Shown: piece by piece, positions 9,540 through 21,089 of the stretch
Layout of the letters: the number at the start of each line of letters is the position of its first letter
How positions within the stretch are numbered: the stretch's first letter is position 1
Source of the DNA: Isoperla grammatica
Lineage: Eukaryota; Arthropoda; Insecta; Plecoptera; Perlodidae
NCBI GenBank assembly: GCA_945910005.1
Contig: OX246744.1
Coordinates: 41,936,378-42,000,377, forward strand
DNA length: 64,000 bases
Reading direction: 5' to 3'
The notes under the pieces: generated by a model
What the model saw: only the letters and a program-made list of their open reading frames with translations
What the model was told of the DNA's origin: nothing
The model's database searches: none
Made by a program: the position numbers and the translations under genes

Positions 9540-10216
9540 TGTTTAAATGTCAAGAATCCATGAAGTATTCACAATATTTATAATTGAGATAAAATATCTT
9601 CATGTATTCAGGTTTAGTTTCAGTAAAATCTTTTTCCGGCCACTTAAAACAATCGCCATCGCCCCACCGCCCCTTAATTTAAATTAAGTTGCTACCATTG
9701 GACTAGGCTAATTTGTAAGCATGAGAAGACTTACATTGGGCCAACTTTAGTATCAATTTGTGTCTGTTGTACAATATGATGAATTTAAACATATAACTAA
9801 GGTAGCAACCTGTGAAGTTACATTTGGGCGACTGATAATTCAAGCAATCTTATTCTTTAAAACATAATTACAATGTCAATTGCATAATGTAACAATTAGT
9901 GCTCTCCAGTTTAAAAGTGAACACAAGTTTTCAGCCATATTTAACAAACAGCACCGTAGAGTATTATTCTTTAAAATAAAATACTAACTCGTCATCTGTG
10001 ATGATAAATGTAACAATTCACATAACACACACATTGTTTCCTACATTAAAACTGTTTTATGAAATAATATTTTGTATTTTGATTAACCTTCCTTAGAAAA
10101 AGAGAAGACTTGTCCTTATCTACACAAAATGAGACATGTTATTTTCCAATATGCCTCATTTTCCTAAACTAAGCGAAATGATAATACGCTTATATAATCA
10201 ATAATTCTTAAACAAA
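9540..10216. other. No gene recognised
   Basis: AT-rich, no reading frame or named repeat. Confidence 0.4.
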
Positions 10217-10500
10217 ATTGAATGTTAAAAGGTAGTCGAGTGCACAGGCGGTTTGGCCACACCCACCGTTACAGGTAACCAACGGAAGGTCTTTAATTAT
10301 CCCCAATGGACATGTATAGTATAGATAGTAGGAATTAGCGAAGTAGAAAATTAAGTTGTCAACTTGGACTCGGCTGTGTCGTAAGCATCAGAATACTTTC
10401 GTTGCAGGAAACTTTACTTCCAGCCTCAACGTAAGTGTTCGCATGCCGACCTCAGATCGATATCTAATGCCCCTTTCACGCGCGCTTTTTAAATTTTTCA
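10217..10500 (+). repeat. Dispersed repeat, family C
   Basis: Contains GCCACACCCACCGTTACAGG, ACCAACGGAAGG and a GTCGTAAGCAT block. Other copies: 10900-11086, 12255-12420, 15040-15265 (minus) and 45580-45743 plus 46029-46085. No coding capacity; ends are not clear enough to class it. Confidence 0.7.
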
Positions 10501-10557
10501 GGTAATACATGTTACCAACGGCAGGTCGTAAATTATCCCTTAAATCCGTGTTTCAAT

Positions 10558-10736
10558 TAGGCCCGTATGCATAGTCCAGACTCAAACCCTCCTCAACTCA
10601 GACTCTCCTCAGCCTCACCTAGCCACCAATCACAGAGCTGTCCGCATGGCAATGCTGTTCCGTGATTGGTGGTTGGGCGAGACTGAGGAGAGGCTGAGTT
10701 GAGGAAGGCTGAGTCGGGACTATGCATACGGGCCTA
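10558..10736. mobile_element. Hairpin MITE, 179 bp
   Basis: Left end TAGGCCCGTATGCATAGTCC mirrors the right end GGACTATGCATACGGGCCTA exactly. The interior is also imperfectly palindromic (CCACCAATCAC/GTGATTGGTGG). Confidence 0.9.
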
Positions 10737-11086
10737 GATGGTGGAAAATGGAGAATTAGAACACTAAGTTGGTACGAATACTATCAGCTATGTCGTAAGC
10801 ATAAGATTACTAAAAATCAGTTCTTGTAACTGAATGGCTAAACTATAAATGCACACTTATTTATTTTTAAGATAATCCACTGATTTCTGTCGTTCTTCCA
10901 CATATTCGTAAATGCAGTTTTCCGCTGAGTAGAGTGCACACGCTTGTTTGGCCACGCCCACCGTTCTAGGTTACCAACGGAAGGTGTATAAATTATCCCG
11001 TATAGACATGTTTCAAATAGATGGTAGGAACTAGAGAAGTAAAAATTAAGTTCAACTCAGCTATGTCTTAAGATAAAAATATACCC

Positions 11087-11408
11087 TAACGTCAAAAACC
11101 GCAGCAAATTGCCATGTGTAATTATATCTAAAGAATATACCTCGAAATCGAAAATCTGAGAAATCAGCGTGCTGTAGTTTGGTAAGCCCTACAAACTAAA
11201 TTTTAAATGTACCTTAAAATCTAATCAGTATGACTGTGATACCTATTTTATTAAATTATTATTAAAATATGAATCACAGTCATACTGGTTAAAATTTAAG
11301 ATACATTTATCGTTCAGTTTGTAGGGCTTACCAAACCACAGCGCTATGATTTCTCAGATTTTCGATTTCGAGGTACATTCTGACAATTTTCTGAGGTTTT
11401 TGACGTAA
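11087..11408. mobile_element. Long-palindrome MITE inserted in a family C repeat
   Basis: Two arms of roughly 140 bp mirror each other (CCTACAAACTAAATTTTAAA against the mirrored block near 11320; TATGACTGTGAT against ATCACAGTCATA). Termini are TAACGTCAAAAACC and GGTTTTTGACGTAA. Family C sequence resumes to the right (ATACTTACGGACG). Confidence 0.85.
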
Positions 11409-11607
11409 AGGATGACAATACTTACGGACGGTGGGCCGACTCTGCGCGAGGTAACATATATCGGGATACATCGTGAGTAATCGGTTTCGGTCGGGCGAGA
11501 TGTGACATCATAGTAACATTAACGAGTCCATTAACAACAGATTCCATCAGAAGTTGATGATGTGGTTTAATACATGAGTCGTTCACGTGCGTCACTCAAT
11601 AGACACG

Positions 11608-11611
11608 CTAC

Positions 11612-11642
<31 letters not shown>

Positions 11643-12010
11643 GCACACGCACACGCACACGCACACGCACACGCACACGCACACGCACACGCACACGCAC
11701 ACGCACACGCACACGCACACGCACACGCACACGCACACGCACACGCACACGCACACGCACACGCACACGCACACGCACACGCACACGCACACGCACACGC
11801 ACACGCACACGCACACGCACACGCACACGCACACGCACACGCACACGCACACGCACACGCACACGCACACGCACACGCACACGCACACGCACACGCACAC
11901 GCAAACGCACACGCACATGCACACCCACACGCACACGCACACGCACACGCACACGCACACGCACACGCACACGCACACGCACACGCACACGCACACGCAC
12001 ACGCACACGC
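11608..12010 (+). repeat. (ACGCAC)n hexanucleotide microsatellite, about 400 bp
   Basis: Nearly pure ACGCAC units with a few substitutions at 11615-11630 and 11900-11935. Alternating purine-pyrimidine sequence, prone to Z-DNA. The open frames in all directions (His-Ala, Thr-His, Val-Cys, Val-Arg runs) are by-products. Confidence 0.98.
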
Positions 12011-12254
12011 GAGGTCTACATCCGCCTAGCGGAGGCTCGTCGAACACCCAGGTCAGGTCGTCACAGTCCGTTCCACATTGTTAAATATCATGTGTTTTTT
12101 TGGTGAAATGGAAGAAACATACGAAAATCAAATTATTAGATCCGTCAAGATGACCTAAAAAAGCAAAATTGCATTTTTTGGTATTTTCATTATGTCTGTA
12201 TTTATTTCATAATGAAATGTAATCCCCAAAAAAATGAATATATTGGTAGCGTTC

Positions 12255-12420
12255 TTTCACATATTCGGAAATGCAGTCTTCCGCCGAGTAGAGTGCACAC
12301 GCCTGTTTGGCCACGCCCACCGTTCCAGGTAACCAACGGAAGGCAAGGTTTTATCCCTATTGGACCGGTTTCAATTATATGGCAGGAAGTATGAGAGTAT
12401 GTTCGGCGGGTCAACTTTAA
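12255..12420 (+). repeat. Dispersed repeat family C, partial copy
   Basis: Shares GGCCACGCCCACCGTTCCAG and the ACCAACGGAAGG block with 10217-10500. Confidence 0.65.
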
Positions 12421-12811
12421 CACAATTAATATTATAAGCCAATGATTAAACCACGCTAATTTAACGGTAATTTATTGTTATTTTGAGAACGCGTCAAGAT
12501 ACTGAAAAAGTGACCCAGAACAGCCTTATTATGTTTTTGTATCGTCTTAAATGAATTTTATCTTATTCCATACGATTATTATTTCTTTAGGCCTACTATT
12601 TAATTTTTAAATTAATTAATTCAATAATTTTCATTAATGACTAAATTTCAATATTTGAAAGTCTTTATAAGGTTCGTTTATGGGGTATATATGAGGAAAC
12701 ACCAAGCATGTAATCGTTACCTGGCAACAAAGGGCGTCCCTCGGAGTAGGGGACGACTATGAACTCCAGCCTAAACCAATTGATAAGTTAAACACTCACG
12801 TAGACTTTAAA

Positions 12812-13231
12812 TAAATAAATAAATAAATTCACATTTAGAGTCTACCCACTCAGTAACTAAACTGATTTTCAGTGGGGGACTTTAATTGAAAGTGACTGAA
12901 CCAACCCTGTAGGCTCCGAACCCCATCGACGAGTGAGCGATAACCAATCAAAGATCGATATTTCAAATACGAAACATATGGATCAGTGATTGGACAGTGC
13001 GAACACCTGCGGACAAATACCAGAATCAACAAGGCCGATTCAGAACAACATTGAATTTATTGAGTGCTTCGTTGCTAGGACGGCTCCAAAGTCACCGTTT
13101 ACTTATTCCTAAGCCAAGAAGTAATAGAATTGAATCCACATTAGAAGTTAAAAAACTTCTGCCTGAATCGGGATTTGAACCCGGGACCTTCTGCATTGGA
13201 AGCAGGGATGCTAACCACTGGACCAACGAGC
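12812..13231 (-). repeat. tRNA-derived SINE family B, near-complete
   Basis: The minus-strand head at 13231-13155 has TGGTCCAGTGGTTAGCA and GGTTCAAATCCC; the tail at 12812-12830 is a TTTATTTA run. It closely matches the copies at 192-654 and 21731-22152. Confidence 0.85.
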
Positions 13232-13321
13232 CACATTTCCTTTCACCTTTCGCGGCCCGAGTCAATCAATATACTTGAACTTGGCATTCGGGTATAGCCT
13301 CGTTGATTATCGTTAAAAGCT

Positions 13322-13355
13322 GACGTTTCGGGCAGGTTACACTACCCATCTTCAG
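13322..13355 (-). ncRNA. Hammerhead-like ribozyme core in the old PLE
   Basis: Minus strand reads CTGAAGA, a stem II (GGG...CCC), GAAAC, GTC, with AGCT before and AGCT after, which pair as stem I. The same layout at 31358-31391 uses TCCT/AGGA for stem I, so both partners changed together. Hammerhead motifs are known in PLE termini; activity is inferred. Confidence 0.7.
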
Positions 13356-14172
13356 AGCTAGAACTTGAAGAAGTCGAAGAATGAATCCTACTCGGTCCAG
13401 CTCCACTCTGTGACTATGAAGCGGAGTTCACACACATTAGCTAACGATAAGGAATAGTGACTAGACTAACGCCTAGACGTTTCGGTTCACACGCAGGAAC
13501 TAGAATAACGAATGTCTATGATATTCAAGAAAAGAATAGGCCTACGGGAAAGCCTAACTTATTAATAATGATAATTAATAATATTAATAAATTAGTTAAT
13601 AATAACTTTAGCTTATATTACATCAGTAGTTTCTATTAGATTGGTTATCGCAAAAAGACATCCTAGCTTCTGATTGGATGGTCCTGATTCTGGAAAAGGA
13701 TATGGCTGGAAGTTAAAAGTTAGTTAACTTTTCTTAGCCATAGCGCTAGTCGTTAGCGATGTCGTGTTGTGTGAACGCCTACACGCATTTCGTTATGTTC
13801 AACTTCCAGCCGTAATCCTTACCAAAGTGTCTGAACCGGCCTTTCGACGAGCCCTATTGTTTCCCGCGTATCGTTCTCACTCGTGATCCACCCCGCGCCT
13901 GTTCTACCGGTTCGACTCCGTCGTCATCTCCTGACGTCATCTCAGATAGCGCTCGCCGTGTTTCCCGCGCGTTGTTGATGCGATGTATAGGAGGCCTCCA
14001 AATGCGGTTCAACTTCAGTCCATCTTCCCGACTGAAATTATTTGGGTGCTTTTCAATTTCAATTGCTTCCCGGACAAGACAGGACCGATAATGCATTGTT
14101 ACAGCTAAAGCTCTTGTATCTTCGAAATTAATGCGATGACCTTCGTTGAAGCTATGTTCTGCTATTGCCGTC

Positions 14173-14584
14173 CAGTGGTTAAAGAGGACCCAGAAAAGTA
14201 ACGGTATGCACTACTGCTGTGTACAGTAGACAAAAGGGGGGGAGGGGGGGGGGGGGGGGCTAGGAAGCGTTTCCCCTCATTTTTGCCCCGCAAAGTATTT
14301 TGTTTAGGTATTTTGTCATGAACACGTTTAAACGGCTACGGAGAGGGGTCGTGGGGTTGAGAACTCTTGCTAATAACATTATTTTGTGGGGAAAAAACAA
14401 AATTTGAAACATTTACTTTAGAAAAACATTGGATGAGCAAATATAAATACAAAATACAACAAAACGTTCAACAAAATTAGGCAATATGCCAACAACCGAT
14501 ACAAGTTAGTGCCGGTATGGCATACCGTTGGTATTTTTAGTAACGGTATGCATACCGGCTCATACCGCCCCACTTTAACCACTG
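14173..14584. mobile_element. hAT-type MITE inserted in the PLE endonuclease
   Basis: Termini CAGTGGTTAAAG and CTTTAACCACTG are exact mirrors. TTGCCGTC (14165-14172) and TTGCCGAC (14585-14592) form an 8-bp direct repeat with one mismatch, and TTGCCG is part of the interrupted coding sequence. Inside are a G-run (14236-14263) and several GGTATGC.ACCG motifs. Confidence 0.88.
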
Positions 14585-14699
14585 TTGCCGACTTATCTAT
14601 GTGGCCCAGTTCTGTGTGGCTAATGTGTTCTTTCAATCTCGCTGAAATTGAACGAGTTGAGTTGAGTTGAAGTTGATACAAAACGAAATCCTGGATAAC

Positions 14700-15039
14700 G
14701 TTCACTTTACAAACTCGGTTAACAAACTTAATTTAAGGTTTAACAAAATCAAATCAAGCCAAAAGTATTATGGCGTTTACACACTTTTCTTAGGTTTAAG
14801 ATTTAAGGAAACCATAGCAGTGTACCATTCATTCTTTGTGGCTTGATATTGGCAGCTATCCACTGGCGTCGTGATATCGTTTCCTTTCAAAGTTTCATCA
14901 ACTTAGCTTCTTCAACTTCATTAAACAATCTTCGAAATGCATTTTGTTCCCCGTCCTACAGAGCAGAAAACAATATACGAAACGTTCTCGGGTCGATATG
15001 AACTTAAAACCTGTTTACTTCCATATGCGCAGCACAGCG
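14700..15039. other. No gene recognised
   Basis: About 60 bases near 14705-14775 (ACTTAATTTAAGGTTTAACA) recur at 38965-39030, so part of this is a dispersed repeat. The rest is not recognised. Confidence 0.4.
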
Positions 15040-15265
15040 GGTTGTAAAATATAGTTGCCCCAACGAAAGTATTCTGATGTTCACGACACAGCCGAGTCCA
15101 AGGTGACAACTTTATATTCTACTTCGCTAGTTCCTACCTTCTAATATAAACATGTCCATTGGGGATAATTTAAAACCTTCCGTTGGTTACCTGTGACGGT
15201 GGGTGTGGCCAAACCACATGTGCACTTGACTCGACCATGCATTTACGAATGTGTGAAAGAACGCC
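15040..15265 (-). repeat. Dispersed repeat family C, minus copy
   Basis: Mirrors 10217-10400, including ACCTTCCGTTGGTTACCTGT and GTGGGTGTGGCC. Confidence 0.75.
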
Positions 15266-15307
15266 AGGTAAAGTCGCGGTATCCAAAGAAGTCAGATAGT
15301 TACTTTT

Positions 15308-16352
15308 TTGTTCTCAACTTAACAAGCGCGAATCACTAACGTTTTCCCGATTATCTAGTACAATTTGGTTGCGGTAAGTTTGACAGCAGAAAGGGATCTA
15401 ATGGAGGGGAAAAAGATAGCAAGGAGGAAATATGTGGCAAACCTTTATTGGGCAACTAGGCAGAGAATGGCATAAGTTCCAACTCTGGGTGTTCGAAAGA
15501 AGAAGAAGAAGTTTTTTGACGATAACGTACAAGAAAACGTGCAAGCAGGTTGGCTATTCCAGCCCACTATCAAAGATGCAAACTGTTCATTATCATTATC
15601 AGCTGTTGATATATGACGCAATGTGACCACACTAACATCCCCTTACCCCGCCGAGCCGAGGTATCAGCAGGCAGCCGAGTTACTTTACTGGGCAATCGAG
15701 TTACAGACACTGTGGGAGCAAGTTTGTGTCGCTCGCTCCTCTAGCGTCACCTAATACGTACTTCTTCGCTCTCAGACATTTTGATGAGTAACAGTGCTGG
15801 AGGCTTCAAGTCAATTCTCAATTATACGTAAAGGATGCCTTATAATGACTAAAAAGTTTAAGGCATGGGTTTCAGTTCTTTCCGCATACATTGTTAATCG
15901 AAAAATTTCCAATTTTTACTCGTTTATTTATAGGTACACAAAAATTGTTGTAGTTTAGTCCCTGTTTATGCTACAGCCATTTTATTTCATAGTCATAATT
16001 TCATAAGTATTTAAAATCGAGAAAAATATTTAAAACGTCACATTTAGTATTTTGTAACCGTGGAGCCAGCACCGTTAAGTTGGAAGTGTATACGGCCGGT
16101 ACGCGTAGAAACATGTTTTTTTTCTTTTTTCTTCTGGTCAAACTCGGGGTGACTCGGGTAAAGATATTTTGTTGTTGTAGCTTGTAAAAAAAATGTTTCA
16201 AGACTGTGTACGAAGGGGAGGAATAGCCTTAACGCAACCAAATTGTACTAGATAATCGGGAAAGATTCGCACTTGTAAAGTTGGAAACTATTTCTGGGCG
16301 GTCCTGACTCCCCTGACACTATCTTACTTCTTGGTGTGAAAGACCTTTATCT
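15308..16352. mobile_element. Hairpin MITE family D, two arms separated by foreign sequence
   Basis: The left arm (AACAAGCGCGAATCACTAAC onward) is at 15315-15382, a central piece (AGTTTTTTGACG...GTGCAAGCAGG) at 15510-15552, and the right arm, ending in CTTACTTCTTGGTGTGAAAG, at 16230-16345. The two interruptions (15383-15509 and 15553-16229) are unidentified and have no gene. Confidence 0.65.
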
Positions 16353-16800
16353 GTTGGTTTTCTTTCAATTGGCGCGGTTGAAAGAGGCAGTAGACAATGA
16401 CCTGGGATCGGTGTGCGAATACTTTCGTTGGGACTAGTATATCTGTTGGTTTTCTTTCAATTGGCGCGGTTGAAAGAGGCAGTAGACAATGACCTGGGAT
16501 CGGTGTGCGAATACTTTCGTTGGGACTAGTATATCTGTTGATTTTCTTTCAATTGGCGCGGTTGAAAGGGGCAGTAGACAATGACCTGAGATCGGTATGC
16601 GAATACTTTCGTTGGGACTAGTATATCTGTAAATTTTCTTTCAATTGGCGCGGTTGAAAGGAGCAGTAGACAATGATCTGAGATCGGTATGCGAATACTT
16701 TCGTTGGGACTAGTATATCTGTTGATTTTCTTTCAATTGGCGTGGTTGAAAGGGGCAGTAGACAATGACCTGAGATCGGTTAGCGAATACTTGCGTTGGG
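16349..16800 (+). repeat. 92-bp tandem repeat, about 5 copies
   Basis: Units contain CTTTCAATTGGCGCGGTTGA, CAGTAGACAATGACCTG and CGAATACTTTCGTTGGGACT. It abuts the right end of the family D MITE. The unit's end resembles part of family C (GAATACTTTCGTTG at 10391). The open frame across the last unit is not supported as a gene. Confidence 0.9.
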
Positions 16801-16849
16801 ACTACTTTACTTCCAAAAGTGAACCACAACGGGCTGTAAAATATATCGA

Positions 16850-17980
16850 CAGCGAAATATGCGGGGACTTATTCTATGAAATAACAGCTGACAAATTGAA
16901 TATAAACAATGAGAGATATTATCATCATGAGATGGGTTTCGTGATGGATTTAACCTCAATACAGCGCCACGTTTCAATAAACGACAAGTATTCGCACTTT
17001 ATGAGCTGGGGGGGGGGGGGGGGGGGGGGAGGGGGGCGCGTAATCAACAGGGCAACGGAAAAAAAAGAAAACCATGAGATTGTATAGTTAAATCAATCTG
17101 GCGAAATTGAAGTCGAATACTAACATATAATTGAATGAAACAGATAATTTTAGACCGTTCATTTGAAGTATGACAACTCCAAACACAGCGGACGTGAGTT
17201 ATGAGGCTTGTGCACACTACTAACTGGAAAACCGGCTAGGAATGTATCGTGGCACGGTCTAATATTGTAGAACGTGATCGTGGGCTTACAATCAAAAGTC
17301 AATAACTCCGTTTTTGTAGTCCTGAGCAAAATGGCTTTCAAGTTTAAGTTAGCACTGTGACTTTTGGCATAAATACAAATTTGGCAAATCAGGTATAGCA
17401 TTCTTTTATAGGTTTGGTGTTTTAAAGCACCCAACACGTTCTTTATCTAGTGATATAAGACTACGTTTTTCATTATCATGAGCAAAGTGATTGAAATTAC
17501 ATAAATAAATCATTTTGAGACAGCAAAAAATAACAAAGTGCATTTAGTGACTTTTGCATGTCAACAATTACTTAAGAAAATACTTTTGAATGGAGTTAGT
17601 GAAGAATTGTAAGCCGTTGTTACACAAATATGAGCAAAGACTGTACTCAAGAACATTTGACACTCAACAGAGGATTTTTGTGTGGATTTAATGACATTCT
17701 TAACTCAGTTTTACCAAAAATTGAGTTGGTGGCTTTTGGCGGTAAGCCCACGGTATGAAAGAAGACCAAGAATGTGTTGATGTAAATTTTGTTTTAACGG
17801 TTTGCATTAAAAGGGATGAGACCAGATATTATCCGTAGTTCCCACGTGACGTCACAGCGGCCATGATTGCGACACAGGCATATCCTGGATCTTTGGCGGA
17901 TATAAGTAAAAAGTAAGCAATATTTGGAATTTAAAAAGTAAACGTAAGTAATAAACAGTCCCAAATTACGATACGAGTTT
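16850..17980. other. No gene recognised; G-run at 17008-17037
   Basis: AT-rich with a nearly pure G tract of about 30 bases. No frame resembles a known protein. Confidence 0.4.
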
Positions 17981-18179
17981 TTAAGCGAGCGAAGCGAGCG
18001 TTTCCACTTGACTCTTATGGCACTTCGTTCTGTTTTTTTGTTTGTTTTTTTTTTTTTTTGTTTTTGTTTTTATGTCCGTCGATAGCGGTCGAACGGAAAG
18101 TCCGACCAACTTGAAATTTGGACCATCCACAAGCCTCGATGTGGATTGAAGGTGTATAGTTTTGAGGCAAAATCGTTTC

Positions 18180-18435
18180 AAAAGTTACAAAGTTACACCA
18201 TAGTTACTGCAAAATATTTTTTCGAAACAAAATGGCGGCAAAATGTGAGATAGCCATGTTTTTCTACAGATTTTTCCGATCACGAATATGTTAATGTAAT
18301 GGCGATCTGATAAATATTGGCAAAGTTACACGAAAGTTACTCGAAAATATTTTTCTAAAACGCAGTAACGGCAAAATGTGAGGTGGCTATCTGATAGTAA
18401 ATTTTTGACCGGTCACGAATATACTAATGTAAACG
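18180..18435 (+). repeat. Two-copy tandem repeat, about 125-bp unit
   Basis: Shared blocks AAGTTACAC..AGTTACT, AATATTTTT, GGCAAAATGTGAG and TCACGAATAT recur in the same order about 125-130 bases apart. Flanking sequence from 17980 to 19230 shows no gene. Confidence 0.65.
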
Positions 18436-19232
18436 CGATCCAATACGTATTAGAGGCAGAAATTACATTTCTATTGCTGTCAATAAGTGTTAGTAACGGT
18501 GGCGGACCGTATTGAAAATATGACCACGAAAATTCTTAGCAACGCACATTGCACTGCATACAACAATGTCGGAAAGTATAATAGCCATGGAAATAAGAAC
18601 AATTTTTGCAATGCGCATTCTTGAATTGTTGTTAATTGTTGTTCGTATTAGTATTGAAAACTTTTCGCCAGAAAGTTCGTAGATATTGACGCGCTCGCTT
18701 ATCAACGCGTCAAACAGAGCGTTTTCCTAGTATTTAAAAACGAGGCTGAATTTTAAAGAACTAAGTGTTTCTGTGTTCTACCACAACGGGCTTCAATTGT
18801 TCCTCCATGGCAACGTCAAAGTTTGGTTACAAATGTGGCCGCCACGCGCAAAGATGTGACGTACGTGCAACCTATGAATAGTGGATACTCAATAAATGGA
18901 TGTGTTTATGGTGAATTTAATAATACCATACAACATAGTAATATGCTACAATATAACATACATGTCGATGCTTCCTGCAACGCTGATAGAAGCAACGCAC
19001 GTTTGTCTGCACAACAATGCGAGGGATCAAAAGGTTACGCGACAATCCGGCCACCTACATAGTATTACATAACATAATATATATTTATTACTTTATTTAA
19101 TGTCTATCCTATTCAGTTATAAAAACTGATTTACTAAGGAGGACAATAAATAGAACTAGGCTATGCAAACAATTAATAATAATCAAATCATAAATAGCTA
19201 TAACATCAAAACAAAAGCAACTACTGTAGGCC

Positions 19233-19724
19233 TGCTATAGGCACCGAGATTGGCCACTGATGGCGCTAGTGAAAACGAATGAAGCGCTCCAAGTGGCAAA
19301 GTCGCGCAACAACCTGCTGAAGCAGCGTCGTTCTTCCTACGTCAATAAAGGGAAATTGTGAAAATTGTTTAATTAAATATGGGTTTTAAAATTTTCGCGC
19401 AGATTATGAATCCCATCAGTAAATCTTAAAAAGGCAAGCCACCATTTTAATCAGGACACGTTTTAGACGTAAAAACAACAAATAACACACAACAAACACA
19501 AACAAAACAAGACAATAAAAGCCAAAACAAAAACACAAAACAAAACAACAATACAAAATAAATACACATCAACAATAAAAACGAAACAAACGCCAAACAA
19601 AAAACAAGATATATCACAATAATATCCAGCACTATTTTCAACCGCGGAATGAAATCTTCAGCAGTTTGTTGCTAAATTTGGCCACATACAGCGCTGTATG
19701 TACTAACACACGGTGCCTATAACA
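19233..19724 (+). mobile_element. MITE family E, complete copy
   Basis: Left terminus TATAGGCACCGAGATTGGCC; right terminus ACACGGTGCCTATA. Interior has CGCTAGTGAAAACGAATGAA, AAAACAA-rich sequence and AGCGCTGTATGTACTAA. Related copies: 20395-20596, 20597-20978 (inverted) and 23783-24182. No coding capacity. Confidence 0.8.
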
Positions 19725-19802
19725 AACAATTAAGAACAAGAAAAATTAATTGAGATATTAAATAAAATAAAATAAAGTAAAAATGTATTATATTAAAGAG
19801 AA

Positions 19803-20394
19803 ATGAGGAAAAAAATACGTGTCCATACTTCCTGCAACCCTGATACAAGCAACGCATGCTGTCCGCAGAGATTGTGGTCGCACAACAATGCCAGAGGTCA
19901 AAAGGTCACGCGACTATGCGCTGACCACAGAGCGCCAGTAAACTTTATAACGATGAACATAGTTTCACTGGGATTACAATGCTCTCTAGTCCCTATTCCC
20001 CATGTACTGAGCAGAGGGCAAACTTCAACATTTGCATCGAATGACGACACACATTGTCCGTGTGTAATCATTGAAGTGAAACAAGGAGAATTTTCATAAT
20101 AAACACAAAGTTTGTCAACCAATGGTACAGGTTCTAATTTATATACAGGACTTTTCGATAACCAATCAGTAGAGCCAAGTAAAGTTCGCGTTACGAAATA
20201 AAACGAATTGTGGAATTGTGGACAAGAAGTCATGTCAGCTGCTAATTATACAAAGTTTGAATCACGAAATAACGCGATTTGGAGCTTTAATTACAAAATC
20301 CACGAAATATCCGTGTTTCAGGAAATAAGACCAAAATAACGAAAATGTGTTAAATATTGGTCAAAACATAAGTGTTAATGTATCATTGCACCTA
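19803..20394. other. No gene recognised
   Basis: Between two family E copies; the open frame at 19803-20099 does not resemble any protein I know and lacks support. Confidence 0.35.
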
Positions 20395-20596
20395 CTTAGT
20401 GCATCTTAAATGGCAAGGAGCCATTTACATCAGAACAAACAACACATAAATAGAAAAAACAAACAAAAAACTATAAACAAGATGTTCACAATAATACACG
20501 GCACTATTTTCAACCGCGGAAAGCAATGTTCACCAATAAGTTGCTAAATAAGGCCTCATATTATAAAGCTGTATGTACTAATACACGGTGCCTATA
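20395..20596 (+). mobile_element. MITE family E, right-end part
   Basis: Matches 19430-19724 (CACTATTTTCAACCGCGGAA, TGTATGTACTAATACACGG) and ends in the same terminus. Confidence 0.7.
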
Positions 20597-20978
20597 TGAG
20601 GCCAAATGTAGCAGTTAATTGATGGAGATTGCATTCTGTGGTTGAAAATTGTACCGGATATTATTGTGATGTATCTTGTTATGTGTTTTTTGTTTGTTTG
20701 CTTTTGTCTTGTTGTGTTATTGTTTTGTTGTTTTTTTTGTTCGTTTTTGTTGTCTGTAAGTCGCCTGATTTAAATAGCGCCTTGCCTTTTAGAATTCATA
20801 ATCTGCCCAACATGTTTACAATGCGTATCTAATGAAACATTTTTTCCTAATTTGCCATTATCGACGTAGGAAGAACGACGCTGCTTCATCGTAAAGTTGC
20901 GTGACATTGCCACTTGAGCGCTTCATTCGTTTTCACTAGCGCCCTCAGTGGCCAAACTCGGTGCCTATAGTACTGTTA
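20597..20978 (-). mobile_element. MITE family E, inverted copy
   Basis: Ends CTCGGTGCCTATA and carries the mirror of the GCGCTAGTGAAAACGAATGA block. With 20395-20596 it forms a tail-to-tail pair sharing the GGTGCCTATA junction. Confidence 0.7.
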
Positions 20979-21089
20979 TACTATATCAATAATTATGGAG
21001 CCCAATACAAAGAAAATGGCCGCATTGATTGTTAATCGATATTACTAAATGAGAAGGATGTTTTTATATCGTCCCCCAGTCTTATAGCG

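Larger units (their letters stand above)
13232..14690 (-). mobile_element. Old Penelope-like element, 5'-truncated, with insertions
   Basis: Minus strand. The 3' end begins at about 13245 (CTTTCGCGGCC, shared with the PLE at 29143), then a hammerhead-like motif at 13322-13355, then the 3' part of the GIY-YIG endonuclease: LVREAIEIEKHPNNFSREDG at 14075-14015 matches LVREAVEIEKHPDNFNREDG of the other PLE. The endonuclease frame continues at 14593-14660 (SARLKEHISHTELGHIDKSA) after a 412-bp insertion. A second probable insertion lies at about 13420-13840, where the intact PLE has no counterpart. The RT domain is absent. Confidence 0.85.

Noticed and set aside
11574..12084. His-Ala, Thr-His, Val-Cys and Val-Arg frames
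   Set aside because: Pure hexanucleotide microsatellite read in several frames.
16689..17087. 132-codon frame after the 92-bp repeat
   Set aside because: It starts inside a tandem repeat and crosses a poly-G run; no similarity recognised.
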